From Desulfatirhabdium butyrativorans DSM 18734 (GTDB lineage: Bacteria; Desulfobacterota; Desulfobacteria; Desulfobacterales; Desulfatirhabdiaceae), in contig NZ_AUCU01000034.1 in assembly GCF_000429925.1 (NCBI RefSeq), positions 1 through 55,608 on the forward strand: 55,608 bases of DNA, in the 5' to 3' direction. Position numbers and translations under genes: made by a program. A model generated the notes under the pieces. It worked only from the letters and a program-made list of their open reading frames with translations. It did no database searches and was not told where the DNA came from. Positions 19,577 through 27,725 of this stretch are shown here, piece after piece. Each line of letters starts with the position of its first letter. Within the stretch, counting starts at the first letter, position 1.

Positions 19577-19605
19577 ATAATAAGAAAAGGATGGATCAAA
19601 GTCAA
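19577..19605 (-). promoter_or_regulatory. Sigma-70-type promoter of panC
   Basis: On the minus strand TTGACT (19605-19600) and TATTAT (19582-19577) are separated by 17 bases, five of six matches at each box. Transcription would start near 19570, leaving a leader of about 110 bases before panC. The site reads away from the MITE at 19656-19744. Confidence 0.6.
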
Positions 19606-19655
19606 ACTTCATGTGGATTTTCCATGCGGGTTCTTCAGGTGAAATCATGTAAGTA

Positions 19656-19744
19656 GTGCCTGAACGGAAAACCCTTATTCGGAGCAGCGCGCAGCCTGCC
19701 CTCCGGCTCAGGTTGTACCCAAAACGGGTTTTCCGTTCAGGAAC
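19656..19744. mobile_element. MITE family A, short copy (89 bp)
   Basis: The left end is GTGCCTGAACGGAAAACCC and the right end is its complement with one mismatch (TTTTCCGTTCAGGAAC). The interior keeps only the outer parts of the long copies (TTATTCGGAGCAGCG and CTGCCCTCCGGCTCAGG). Flanking hexamers are TAAGTA and TGCGTA, four of six identical. It looks like an internal-deletion derivative. Confidence 0.8.
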
Positions 19745-19760
19745 TGCGTATTTTGAAGAT

Positions 19761-19902
19761 CATCCCCCATGCAACCGGGGTTTGACCCCGATGAATGAAA
19801 GTTGCAGGGGCGAGCCTGGAAAAGAAGGGTTCTTCCGCTTTTATTCTGACCCCTGACCCCTGACCCCTGACCCCTGACCCCTGACTTCTGATTTTCGAAG
19901 GA
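19761..19902 (+). repeat. Dispersed repeat B, copy 2, with TGACCCC heptamer array
   Basis: Same block order as 12993-13123: CCCCCATGCAACCGGGG with hairpin, GTTGCAGGGGCGAGCC, a CTTCCGC block, then about six heptamers, here mostly TGACCCC, and an end resembling CTTTCGTAGGA. Together with the MITE and the panC promoter it accounts for the 570-base gap 19458-20025, in which no other gene is visible. Confidence 0.78.
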
Positions 19903-20025
19903 ATATGGCGGTATGACAACAGCCATACTGCCTACTGCCCACTGAGAAAAATCTGAATCGGGTTGACTTCACTCAGGTGCATCGGATATAGAACGGATTC
20001 AACCACAGAAAGGAATGATGATTTT

Positions 20026-20829
20026 ATGAATGCTTCGCAAGAAACGAAAAACGAAATTCAGGATGAGAAACCAGCGAGAATTCAACCCCTGCAGCTCAGT
20101 CTGGACAGCGAGTTCAAGTTCAGATGCCATCCCGGGGTCCCATGCTTTACAACCTGCTGCCGCAATATTCGAATCCTGCTGACACCCTACGACATCATCC
20201 GGCTCAAGAAGAAACTGGAATTATCGAGTCAGGAATTTCTGGCCATCTATACCGAACCGCATCTGCTGGAAAAGACCGATCTTCCGGTAGTTACCCTCAA
20301 ACTTCTGGACGACGAGAAGAAATCCTGCCCGTTTGTCCGGGACGACGGCTGTATCGTTTATGCCGATCGGCCTTCAACCTGCCGCTATTATCCCATCGGG
20401 GTGGGCGCGCTGAGCCATCGCGAACAGACCGAGGAATCCGGATTTTTCATCCTGATCGAAGAGCCCCACTGTAAAGGATTTCTGGAGGACAAGCTCTGGA
20501 CCATCCGCGAATGGCGCAAGGACCAGGGGGTGGACTGCGATGACGAAATCAACGCCGAGTGGACGGACCTGCTCGTTCGCAAGCGATCCTTTCCCAAAAA
20601 TATCGCAATGACCGAAAAGTCGAAACAGCTTTTCTTTATGGTCAGCTATAATCTCGATGCGTTCCGGGACTTCGTTTTTGAAAGCACTTTTTTGACGCGC
20701 TACGACATCGATTCCCAGACTGTCGAAGCCATCCGGAACGATGAGATTGCCCTGCTCAAATTCGGAATGAAATGGTTGAAATTCATCCTTTACAAGGACG
20801 GTGATTTCCGGTTGAGGGAGACGGCGTGA
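20026..20829 (+). CDS. YkgJ-family cysteine-cluster protein
   Basis: A 267-residue protein from ATG 20026 (AAGGAA site 10-15 bases upstream; the open frame begins earlier but that part looks non-coding). It carries the CxCC-type metal-binding pattern of YkgJ proteins: CHPGVPCFTTCCRNI near the start, then KKSCPFVRDDGCIVYADRP and STCRYYPIG. The cysteines are thought to bind zinc or an iron-sulfur centre. The C-terminal third, with IREWRKDQG and WLKFILYKDG, is helical. Its stop overlaps the next start (TGATG), so it is coupled to the metallo-hydrolase. Confidence 0.8.
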   Translation: MNASQETKNEIQDEKPARIQPLQLSLDSEFKFRCHPGVPCFTTCCRNIRILLTPYDIIRLKKKLELSSQEFLAIYTEPHLLEKTDLPVVTLKLLDDEKKSCPFVRDDGCIVYADRPSTCRYYPIGVGALSHREQTEESGFFILIEEPHCKGFLEDKLWTIREWRKDQGVDCDDEINAEWTDLLVRKRSFPKNIAMTEKSKQLFFMVSYNLDAFRDFVFESTFLTRYDIDSQTVEAIRNDEIALLKFGMKWLKFILYKDGDFRLRETA

Positions 20830-21815
20830 TGGAAGCCCTTCTTCCAGGGCTTTTCCGCATCGAGGTGCCGCTGCCGCAAAGCCCGCTGCAAACCCTCAAC
20901 AGCTATGTGTTTCGGGGTAAAGACCGTCACCTGGTGGTCGATACCGGCTTCAACCGGGAGGAATGTTTTCAAACGCTCTCCACTGCGCTTCAATCCCTCG
21001 AACTTGCACCGGAGCAGACGGATTTTTTCATCACCCATCTGCATGCCGACCATTACGGCCTGGTGAGCAGACTGGCGCATCCATCGAGCCGGATTTTCTT
21101 CAGCAGACCCGATGCCGAAGTCCTCGAAACCTGGGAAGGCTTCGAGCCGATGATTGCGTATGCCGGCATGAACGGATTTCCGGAAAACGAGTTGCGCCAG
21201 GCCCTGGACCAGCATCCGGGGAACAAATACGGTACGGAGTGGATTCCCGGCCTGTCGGTGCTGCGCGACGGCGAGCGTATTCATTATGGCGAGTACGATC
21301 TTTTTTGCGTGGAAACGCCCGGTCATACGCTGGGCCATGTGTGCCTGTACAATCCGGAGCACCGATTTCTGATTTCCGGCGATCACATTCTCGGAGACAT
21401 CACCCCGAATATCCAGTGCTGGTCGGATGCGGGGAATCCGCTGGACGATTATTTCCGAAGTCTTGAGAAAGTCGATCGGATGGACGTTGATCTCGTCTTG
21501 CCGGGGCATCGGAGTTTGGTCATGGATTTCCACGGAAGAATCGCGGAACTCAGGAGGCATCATGAAGCGAGGCTTCGGGAGATCGAAACCATTCTCGCAG
21601 GAGATGGCCAAATGTGCGCCTATGATGTCGCCGGGAAAATGACCTGGGATATCCGGTGTGATCGCTGGGAGGACTTTCCGGTTGCCCAGAAGTGGTTTGC
21701 CACGGGCGAGGCCATTGCCCATCTGCGGTTTCTGGAACGCCGGGAAACGATTCGGCGATCGGCTTCGAACGGAAAATTGCGTTTTCACATTTGCGGTAAA
21801 CCTTCAATTCATTGA
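20829..21815 (+). CDS. MBL-fold metallo-hydrolase
   Basis: A 328-residue protein with the complete metallo-beta-lactamase-fold metal motifs: THLHADHYG (HxHxDH), later [14 protein letters not shown] and [15 protein letters not shown], and a C-terminal LVLPGHRS. The C-terminal 100 residues form the helical extension of the RNase Z/glyoxalase-II-like hydrolases that often act on thioesters. It is translationally coupled to the cysteine-cluster gene before it and followed, 10 bases on, by a ferredoxin-nitroreductase. The exact substrate is unknown. Confidence 0.88.
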   Translation: MEALLPGLFRIEVPLPQSPLQTLNSYVFRGKDRHLVVDTGFNREECFQTLSTALQSLELAPEQTDFFITHLHADHYGLVSRLAHPSSRIFFSRPDAEVLETWEGFEPMIAYAGMNGFPENELRQALDQHPGNKYGTEWIPGLSVLRDGERIHYGEYDLFCVETPGHTLGHVCLYNPEHRFLISGDHILGDITPNIQCWSDAGNPLDDYFRSLEKVDRMDVDLVLPGHRSLVMDFHGRIAELRRHHEARLREIETILAGDGQMCAYDVAGKMTWDIRCDRWEDFPVAQKWFATGEAIAHLRFLERRETIRRSASNGKLRFHICGKPSIH

Positions 21816-21825
21816 CGAGAGCATC

Positions 21826-22647
21826 ATGATTCATATCGATCCGGAACGTTGCAAGCGTGATTTGATTTGTGTGATGGAATGTCCGGCGCGGATTCTCGAG
21901 CAAAAGACAAAAGAGGCCCCACCCGTGCTTGTCAGGGACGGGGAGGCCTTGTGCATCCGATGCGGCCATTGTGTGGCGGTATGCCCCCATGAAGCCTTTT
22001 CCCATCGGGATATTCCCGGGGATCAGCTCGAACCGGTGAGACCCGAACTCCAGATTTCCTTCGATCAGACCGCGCAGTTTCTCAAATCGCGACGGTCGAT
22101 CCGATCCTACAAAAACCAACCCGTCGAGCGGGAGAAAATCCTCGATATTCTCAATGTGGCCCGATTTGCCCCTTCCGGGCACAACAACCAGCCCGTGTCC
22201 TGGCTTGTCATTTACAACACGGATGAACTCCGGCGGTTGACCTCGATGGTGATCGACTGGATGCGGCAGATGCAGCAGGAGAATCCGGCCATGGCCGCCC
22301 AGTGGCATTTCGATCGCATCCTTGCCGGTTATGAAATCGGCATGGATGGTATCTGCCGCCATGCGCCGCATCTGTTGATCGCCCACGCCGACAAGGCCGA
22401 TCCGACAGCGCCCGATGCCTGTGTCATTGCGGCATCTGCCGCCGAGCTGAGTGCGTTCGCCATGGGGCTCGGGGTATGCTGGGCAGGATTTTTCCGGACC
22501 GCGGCCTTGTTCTGGCCTCCGCTGAGCCAGGCGCTTGCGCTTCCTTCAGGCCATTTGCCTTATGCGGCCTTGATGATCGGTTATCCCCGGTTTGTTTATC
22601 ATCGGATACCCCCGAGAAAGCAATTGTCCATAACCTGGAGAACCTGA
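21826..22647 (+). CDS. Nitroreductase-family protein with N-terminal ferredoxin domain
   Basis: A 273-residue protein starting at ATG 21826. The first 60 residues carry ferredoxin-type cysteines, including the complete [12 protein letters not shown] set for one 4Fe-4S cluster; the other site ([16 protein letters not shown]) is irregular. From about residue 80 the FMN-binding nitroreductase domain follows: [30 protein letters not shown] and [10 protein letters not shown]. Such fusions occur in anaerobes and reduce small organics using ferredoxin; the substrate is not evident. Third gene of the 20026-22858 group. Confidence 0.88.
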   Translation: MIHIDPERCKRDLICVMECPARILEQKTKEAPPVLVRDGEALCIRCGHCVAVCPHEAFSHRDIPGDQLEPVRPELQISFDQTAQFLKSRRSIRSYKNQPVEREKILDILNVARFAPSGHNNQPVSWLVIYNTDELRRLTSMVIDWMRQMQQENPAMAAQWHFDRILAGYEIGMDGICRHAPHLLIAHADKADPTAPDACVIAASAAELSAFAMGLGVCWAGFFRTAALFWPPLSQALALPSGHLPYAALMIGYPRFVYHRIPPRKQLSITWRT

Positions 22648-22666
22648 AGAAGAAAGGAAATATGCG

Positions 22667-22858
22667 ATGGCGACAACAGTATATCATTGCGAAGCATGCA
22701 AAAAAGAGCTTTCCGTAGATGCCGGTGCCCAGGCGCCGGAGTGCTGCGGTAAACCAATGACACCGGGAGAAGCCCTTCCCGTGTGTGAACTGGCCTCCAG
22801 TCCTGAACATTCCCGGATGGACGGTGGCGAGCCCTGCGATGACGGCAGGGCCGGATGA
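22667..22858 (+). CDS. Small zinc-ribbon/desulforedoxin-like protein
   Basis: A 63-residue protein with YHCEACKKELSV and then PECCGKPMTP, a CxxC...CC arrangement like the desulforedoxin-type N-terminal domain of desulfoferrodoxin. The ligands would bind one iron or zinc. The tail after residue 35 is acidic and probably unstructured. It follows the nitroreductase by 19 bases with its own AAAGGA site and closes the operon just ahead of the tRNA promoter. Confidence 0.7.
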   Translation: MATTVYHCEACKKELSVDAGAQAPECCGKPMTPGEALPVCELASSPEHSRMDGGEPCDDGRAG

Positions 22859-22870
22859 GAAAAGTTTTCC

Positions 22871-22899
22871 TTGACATCCATTCACCCTTGGGGTAAAAG
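22871..22899 (+). promoter_or_regulatory. Promoter of the tRNA-Val/tRNA-Asp unit
   Basis: TTGACA (22871-22876), a perfect -35 box, is 17 bases from TAAAAG (22894-22899). The predicted start is about 7-8 bases before the first tRNA base. Nothing else separates the two from the preceding gene. Confidence 0.7.
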
Positions 22900-22913
22900 T
22901 CATCGTCTTTCAC

Positions 22914-22989
22914 GGGCGGGTAGCTCAGTTGGGAGAGCATCGGCCTTACAAGCCGAGGGTCGCAGGTTCAAGCCCTGTCTCGCCTACCA
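22914..22989 (+). tRNA. tRNA-Val (anticodon TAC)
   Basis: A 76-base cloverleaf: acceptor GGGCGGG pairing with CTCGCCT, D-arm GCTC...GAGC, anticodon stem TCGGC/GCCGA around the loop CTTACAA, T-arm with TTCAAGC, and an encoded CCA. Second member tRNA-Asp follows after 20 bases. Confidence 0.95.
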
Positions 22990-23009
22990 CAGAGAAGGGC
23001 TTACATGAA

Positions 23010-23087
<78 letters not shown>

Positions 23088-23094
23088 CGCACTG

Positions 23095-23131
23095 AAAAAA
23101 GGGTTATCACCTTGGGTGTAACCCTTTTTTT
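23095..23131 (+). terminator. Rho-independent terminator of the tRNA unit
   Basis: A hairpin with arms built on GGGTTA and TAACCC (23101-23124), preceded by six A and followed by seven T. It also could act on minus-strand transcripts because of the A-run. Confidence 0.85.
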
Positions 23132-23159
23132 GACGAACGAAAAATCGGAGGTCAGCATT

Positions 23160-23369
23160 ATGGGTAACATCACATCCCATTGTCAGGGTTGTTCCAAAAT
23201 CGATGAAAACGAAAACTGCTCTGTTTACAGCAATCCAGCATACATGATGCGCTGGGTGGAAAACCGAAGCATCAAAGTGGGCTGTTCGTTCAACGCCGCG
23301 AAATACAACCAGAGCGCCGGCCAGAAAGAAAAGGTGCGTGTCGGGCAGCAGAAACAGAAAAAGAAATAA
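23160..23369 (+). CDS. Small cysteine-containing conserved protein (69 aa)
   Basis: ATG 23160 with a CGGAGG site eight bases upstream. The protein has HCQGCSKIDENENC in the first third, then a VGCSFNAAKYN segment, and a strongly basic glutamine/lysine tail. The four cysteines suggest a small metal site. I do not recognise a named family; similar short proteins occur near tRNAs in related sulfate reducers, from memory only. It is bounded by terminators on both sides and so is probably its own transcript. Confidence 0.6.
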   Translation: MGNITSHCQGCSKIDENENCSVYSNPAYMMRWVENRSIKVGCSFNAAKYNQSAGQKEKVRVGQQKQKKK

Positions 23370-23392
23370 TCCGGATACGATCGGAATGATCA

Positions 23393-23428
23393 ACCGGGCA
23401 GGGGAGGCGTTCCCCGCCCGGTTTTTTT
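23393..23428 (+). terminator. Rho-independent terminator after the 69-residue gene
   Basis: A GC-rich stem, CCGGGC-A-GGGGA against TCCCC-GCCCGG, with a short GGCG loop and a seven-T tail (23422-23428). Confidence 0.88.
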
Positions 23429-23430
23429 GT

Positions 23431-23619
23431 TTATCGTGAAAATACATCAGTGGGCAGAGGGCAGTGAAGCCCGTCGCTCCGGCGAAATCCTGCCCCTGGT
23501 CCTGCCTCTGGCAGGAGGGGTCCAGAAACTGTCCAACTCCCGCTCTCATGGAACTGGATTCCTCCCGCCACTGGCGGGATTTCGCCGGAATGACATAGAA
23601 GGGCTTTTGCAATTGGCTC
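23431..23619 (-). repeat. Dispersed repeat C, copy 2 (inverted relative to copy 1)
   Basis: The reverse complement matches 12816-12992 block by block: GAGCCAATT, GTCATTCCGGCGAAATC, GTTGGACAG and CTGGACCCC, the inverted terminal repeat, and the CTGCCCACTG and ACGATAA ends. It carries about 12 extra bases (a duplicated CAGGACC-type block). It lies between the terminator at 23428 and the stop of the peptide-binding protein gene. Confidence 0.75.
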
Positions 23620-23631
23620 CGATGAAAATTT

Positions 23632-25446
23632 TCAGGGTACCGCACGGTAGGTTTTATCCACGACGATGACCGGATCGAAGGTCACCCCTCTTTTCATGGC
23701 TTCCCGTGTCTGATCCTGGAGCGCTTTGTCATACCAGAACAAGCCGCCATTCGAACTGCCGAATGGGTCGAAGAGACTGCCGGATGTTTTGGTGCCGATC
23801 GGTTTCGGAAGCCGCCACCATCGCCATGCGGCCTCCCGTACGTAAGGCACCATGAAGGTCGGCACGAAACAGCCGATTTCCTGAATTTTGCGCTGAATCT
23901 GTTTCGAGAGCTCCATCCGTTCCTTCTCGTCGACGGATTGCCGATAGGCGTCGATCAGGCGGTCCATTTCCGGATCATCCGTATTGGTGATGTTGTTCGT
24001 CTGGGGTTTGTGCGCATTGATGGAATGAAAATGCTCCCAGTACTGGGGCCGTAGCGATGTGCTCCAGCCCATCCAGGCAACGTCGAAATTCTTCTCCAGA
24101 AATTTTTTGAAGGCAGCCGCAGGATCGAGTTGCTGCAGGTTGAGCTCGATGCCAGCCTTTTTAGCCTCCTCCTTCAACACCACCAGCCTGGGTGTGTGCT
24201 CTTCATTGCTGTATGTCACCTCCACCGAAAACCGTTTGCCGTCCTTTTGCCAGATGCCATCCGGTCCTCTTGCCCATCCGGCATCCTTCATCAGGCTTTC
24301 CACTTTCTGGATATCGAAGCGTCTGGCCCGGATCGTGTTGTCGGTGTACGGGCCATATCCCATGAACCCTTGCTCCAACCGCTCATAATCGCCTCGAAGC
24401 ACTTCCTGAATCACCTTTTCGACATTCATGGCATGGGCGAAGGCGTAGCGAACCCGTTTGTCCTTGAAAATTTCCCGATCCTGATTGAGCCAGAGCCCCA
24501 TGGCGGACTGCGGCGTATCGTTGTAGAACCAGTACCGATTGATGTATCCGTTCTGAAAGACATCGATCTTCGTTTTTTCGTACCAGTATTTGGGAATCGT
24601 CAGTCCGAACACATCGAATCGGGCCTTCTTGAAATATTCCCATTGCATGTTGTAATCCCGCACCACCGTGAAGATGACCCGGTCGACATTGAAACGGTTC
24701 CGGAAATACGGCAGGTCTTGAGCCCACCAGTCTCTGTTGCGCTTGAATTTGATCGATTTTCCCATCTGGAAATCTTCGATCTGGTAAGCTCCGGTATTGG
24801 GGACGATCTTCCAGTTGTATTTGGCGACGAAATCCTTGTCCAGCTTGCCGTAATAGTGTCTGGGCGTCGGATTGATGCCGAGCTTCAGGTAGAGATCCGG
24901 CCCGGGTTTGGTGGCAACAACGGCCAGCGTATGATCGTCATACACGATGACCCGGTCGATTTCCTGGGTATAGTAGTCGTTGTACCAGGGAGCCACGATG
25001 TGGGGGGAGCGCATGAATTCGAGCGTGAAGACGAAATCGTCCGCCGTTACCGGAACGCCGTCGGACCATTTGGCATTCGGGTTCAGCTTGAAATACATGG
25101 TTTTCTTGTCTTTTCCGTATGCCCAATGGGTGGCAAGCTGGGGGATGACATGGAGCGTGTTGGGGTGGATATCGATCAGGGCAAGCTGGTTGTCGAGAAT
25201 CGCGCTTCTGAAACTGCCGTTCGAGTCGGGACCGACCGTTCGAAATGTCATGGGAAAGCTCAGCAGTGCCAGATGCAGGGTTCCGCCTTTGGCGGCATCG
25301 GGGGATGCGAATACTGCATCGGCGGTGTTGGTCTGCCATTCAATATCCGTTGGCAGCGTTTCCGCCTGTCCGCCGGCAGCCCCGAGCATCAGAAGGCATA
25401 GCATCCATAACGATTTCCAGCGGCGGAGGCGATGATTTGCCGTCAT
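23632..25446 (-). CDS. Periplasmic peptide/oligopeptide-binding protein (SBP family 5, YejA-like)
   Basis: A 604-residue preprotein from ATG 25446 (AAAGGAG site); the open frame reaches further upstream without support. The signal peptide is RRWKSLWMLCLLMLGAAGG followed by QAETLP. The mature part has the class C binding-protein fold: YFKLNPNAKWSDGVPVTADDF, VPNTGAYQIEDFQMGKSIKF and RVRYAFAHAMNVEKVI. The closing FDPFGSSNGGLFWYDK resembles YejA of the microcin C/peptide system. No permease or ATPase genes are adjacent; instead it lies 10 bases downstream of a K+ channel gene. Confidence 0.88.
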   Translation of the reverse strand: MTANHRLRRWKSLWMLCLLMLGAAGGQAETLPTDIEWQTNTADAVFASPDAAKGGTLHLALLSFPMTFRTVGPDSNGSFRSAILDNQLALIDIHPNTLHVIPQLATHWAYGKDKKTMYFKLNPNAKWSDGVPVTADDFVFTLEFMRSPHIVAPWYNDYYTQEIDRVIVYDDHTLAVVATKPGPDLYLKLGINPTPRHYYGKLDKDFVAKYNWKIVPNTGAYQIEDFQMGKSIKFKRNRDWWAQDLPYFRNRFNVDRVIFTVVRDYNMQWEYFKKARFDVFGLTIPKYWYEKTKIDVFQNGYINRYWFYNDTPQSAMGLWLNQDREIFKDKRVRYAFAHAMNVEKVIQEVLRGDYERLEQGFMGYGPYTDNTIRARRFDIQKVESLMKDAGWARGPDGIWQKDGKRFSVEVTYSNEEHTPRLVVLKEEAKKAGIELNLQQLDPAAAFKKFLEKNFDVAWMGWSTSLRPQYWEHFHSINAHKPQTNNITNTDDPEMDRLIDAYRQSVDEKERMELSKQIQRKIQEIGCFVPTFMVPYVREAAWRWWRLPKPIGTKTSGSLFDPFGSSNGGLFWYDKALQDQTREAMKRGVTFDPVIVVDKTYRAVP

Positions 25447-25456
25447 GGGGACTCCT

Positions 25457-26473
25457 TTATTCCGTTTCGATTCTGTCGGGGTTGAGGGCCTTTCCCAACC
25501 GCGCCAGATTTTCTGGATGGCCCACAGCAATGACCGTGGTACCCGCCTCGAGCCTGGTTTCAAAAGAAGGGTTGAACATCATGGTCCCGTCGTTCTGCTT
25601 GATGGCAATCAGGATGAGATTCAGTTCCTGCCGGATCCGGGAATCCTTCAGGGTCTGATCGATGTAACGGCTGTTGGGACTTACCGGGATTTCCTCCATC
25701 TGGATGTCCCTGCGTTTATACGTCATGGCAAAGTCCAGAAAATTGGTGACCGTGGGCCGCAGAATCCGCTGCGCCATGCTGACAGCCCCGATTTCATAAG
25801 GGGAGACGACCGTGGATGCGCCGGCCGCCTTCAGCTTGGAACGGCTCTCCGCATAGGAGCCGCGGGCCATGATGTACAGATCGGGTCTGAGCTGCCTTGC
25901 CGTCAATACCAGAAAGACATTGTCCACATCCGTTCCGAGGGCTGCAATCAACCCCCTTGCCCGGTGAATTCCCGCTCTGACCAGGACCGCTTCGTTGGAG
26001 GAGTCGGCAATGAGAAACGCCAATTCGCTTTCTTCGAGCAGGGGCAATTGCTTTTCATCATTTTCGATGACGACCATGGGAACTTGTTCGTGCCTGAGAT
26101 GGGCGCACAGCACCTTGCCGATTCTGCCGTAACCGCAAACAATAAAATGGTTTTTCAGTTTCTCGATTTTTCTGTCCAATCGTCTTCTCCCCAAAACGGC
26201 GCGGATACGCCCCTCGACCATGAATTGAATGACTGCGGCGCCCATGTAGCCGACAAAGCCCACACCGATCAGGATCAGCACCATGGTATAGATGCGGCCC
26301 GCCCGGGTCAGGGAATGCACCTCGCCGTAACCGATGGTGGCCAGGGTGATGACGGTCATGTAAATGGCGTCGAGAAAATCCCATCCCTCGATGGCCATGT
26401 AGCCGAGCGCACCGGCAACCATCAGCAGGATCAATGCGAGGGCATATGAAAAGAAACTCCGGGTGTTGTCCAC
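25457..26473 (-). CDS. Two-TM potassium channel with RCK/TrkA domains
   Basis: A 338-residue inner-membrane channel subunit. Two membrane helices (about 8-28 and 63-85) flank a pore loop with the selectivity filter TLATIGYGE. The cytoplasmic gating part has the Rossmann RCK domain (HFIVCGYGRIGKVL, VVIENDEKQ, IADSSNEAVL) and a C-terminal TrkA-C domain from about residue 250. This is the MthK/Kch layout. It is the first gene of a two-gene unit with the peptide-binding protein. The 185 bases upstream hold no gene, then MITEs begin. Confidence 0.9.
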   Translation of the reverse strand: MDNTRSFFSYALALILLMVAGALGYMAIEGWDFLDAIYMTVITLATIGYGEVHSLTRAGRIYTMVLILIGVGFVGYMGAAVIQFMVEGRIRAVLGRRRLDRKIEKLKNHFIVCGYGRIGKVLCAHLRHEQVPMVVIENDEKQLPLLEESELAFLIADSSNEAVLVRAGIHRARGLIAALGTDVDNVFLVLTARQLRPDLYIMARGSYAESRSKLKAAGASTVVSPYEIGAVSMAQRILRPTVTNFLDFAMTYKRRDIQMEEIPVSPNSRYIDQTLKDSRIRQELNLILIAIKQNDGTMMFNPSFETRLEAGTTVIAVGHPENLARLGKALNPDRIETE

Positions 26474-26664
26474 AGAATATCCATAGTGATCTGTCGGAAA
26501 TACACTTCAATGAATTCCAGAAATGGTTGGGATATAACCTGATCGGAAAAGAGAGTCAATGAACATGGATCGCCTGCATCGGGAAAACCGTGCAGAAGTC
26601 TGCCGCTCTCCAGGAGAGCTTGCCGATACCGGTTTGATGGCAAAATGCAATGGGTTGCTATTTA

Positions 26665-26946
26665 GTGTCTGGACGGAAAACCCGTTTTGGGTACAACCTG
26701 AGCCGGAGGGCAGGCTGTTTTGCGATTCAGCGGGAACTTGTCTGAAGCCGCCGGAGATCGTTGGGCCGGGCGTTCTCCAAGAGAAAGCACGATATAAACC
26801 CTCATTCATTCGATTCGGCTTTTCTGGATGAATCCGAACCCGCCCGGCCCTTACGATATCGGGCGGCTGAGTTTTCACGCTGTATCGCAAAATTGCCTGC
26901 CCGCAGGCGACGCGCTGCTCCGAATAGGGGTTTTCCGTTCAGACAT
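26665..26946. mobile_element. MITE family A, long copy (282 bp)
   Basis: Left end GTGTCTGGACGGAAAACCC, right end inverted TTTTCCGTTCAGACAT. Both sides carry the same hexamer TATTTA (26659-26664 and 26947-26952), a perfect target duplication. The interior runs in the opposite direction to the 15424 and 51546 copies: CTGAGCCGGAGGGCAGGCTG comes first. The 190 bases between the channel gene and this element show nothing I can name. Confidence 0.85.
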
Positions 26947-26952
26947 TATTTA

Positions 26953-26988
26953 GTGCCTGAATGAAAAACGGGATTTTCGTTCAGGCAC
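26953..26988. mobile_element. MITE family A, minimal 36-bp hairpin copy
   Basis: Only the two terminal repeats remain: GTGCCTGAATGAAAA, five bases, and TTTTCGTTCAGGCAC. The flanks are TATTTA and TATTTC. It follows the 282-bp copy in tandem, sharing the central TATTTA. Its last base is the first base of the TAG stop (read on the minus strand) of the methyltransferase gene. Confidence 0.8.
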
Positions 26989-27725
26989 TATTTCCGGTTC
27001 GGATTGTTCCCGGAAGACGATCGTCTGCAGTAGACAACGATGCTTTTCCCCATCCAGGGATCCAGAAGGCGCTCCAGCCGCCGGGTGAGGCGGGGCTTTT
27101 GCATCATGTCCCAGGTGAGAAAACGGTGGTAGAGCCGAACCAGGGGATGGGTATCGTTGCCGATGCCGACGAGGCATTTGAGCCACCAGTATGGCGCATG
27201 CAGGCTGTGGGCCGATTCGAAACGGCAGGGTTGAAATCCGGACTGCTTCAGCAGCGAAACCAGGTGGTGTTTTTTGTAGATGCGGATGTGTCCGCCGGGG
27301 GTGGTGCGGTATTCCCGGGAAAGTTTCCAGCAGACGCATTCCGGGAAATGCCTTGGTACGCTGACGGCAAGAGAACCGGATGGCTTCAGGACCCGATGCA
27401 CTTCCGCAAGCAGCTCCGCATCCCGGGGAACGTGTTCGAGAACTTCCGAGAGGATGACGGCATCGAGGGCTGCCGTTGCGATGGGCAGTCGGCAGCCGTT
27501 TGCCTGTGCAAGCAGCCAGCGGCCCGCCACCTGCCATCCGAAGGCTTCATGAATCCCGATCCGTTCTGCCGCCTGCCGCAGATCGTCTCTGCACAAATCC
27601 AGCCCGATGACCTTCGCATCCGCGATTCCCAGCACGGCGCTGACATGCCGGCCCGAGCCGCAGCCGATATCGAGAACCAACGCATTGGGCGTTTGAATGA
27701 TCCTATCGGGTTTGACGGTCTGCAC
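26988..27725 (-). CDS. Class I SAM-dependent methyltransferase
   Basis: The best start is GTG 27725, giving 245 residues; the open frame continues upstream inside the overlapping glycosyltransferase. Motifs are VLDIGCGSGRHVSAVLG (motif I), VIGLDL (motif II), ALDAVILSEVLEHVP and LKPSGSLAVSVP. This resembles methyltransferases acting on sugars or quinones next to glycosyltransferases. It overlaps the preceding gene by about 23 bases, so the two are coupled and may modify the same surface glycan. The stop TAG is formed exactly at the junction with the 36-bp MITE, so the original C-terminus may have been different. Confidence 0.82.
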   Translation of the reverse strand: MQTVKPDRIIQTPNALVLDIGCGSGRHVSAVLGIADAKVIGLDLCRDDLRQAAERIGIHEAFGWQVAGRWLLAQANGCRLPIATAALDAVILSEVLEHVPRDAELLAEVHRVLKPSGSLAVSVPRHFPECVCWKLSREYRTTPGGHIRIYKKHHLVSLLKQSGFQPCRFESAHSLHAPYWWLKCLVGIGNDTHPLVRLYHRFLTWDMMQKPRLTRRLERLLDPWMGKSIVVYCRRSSSGNNPNRK

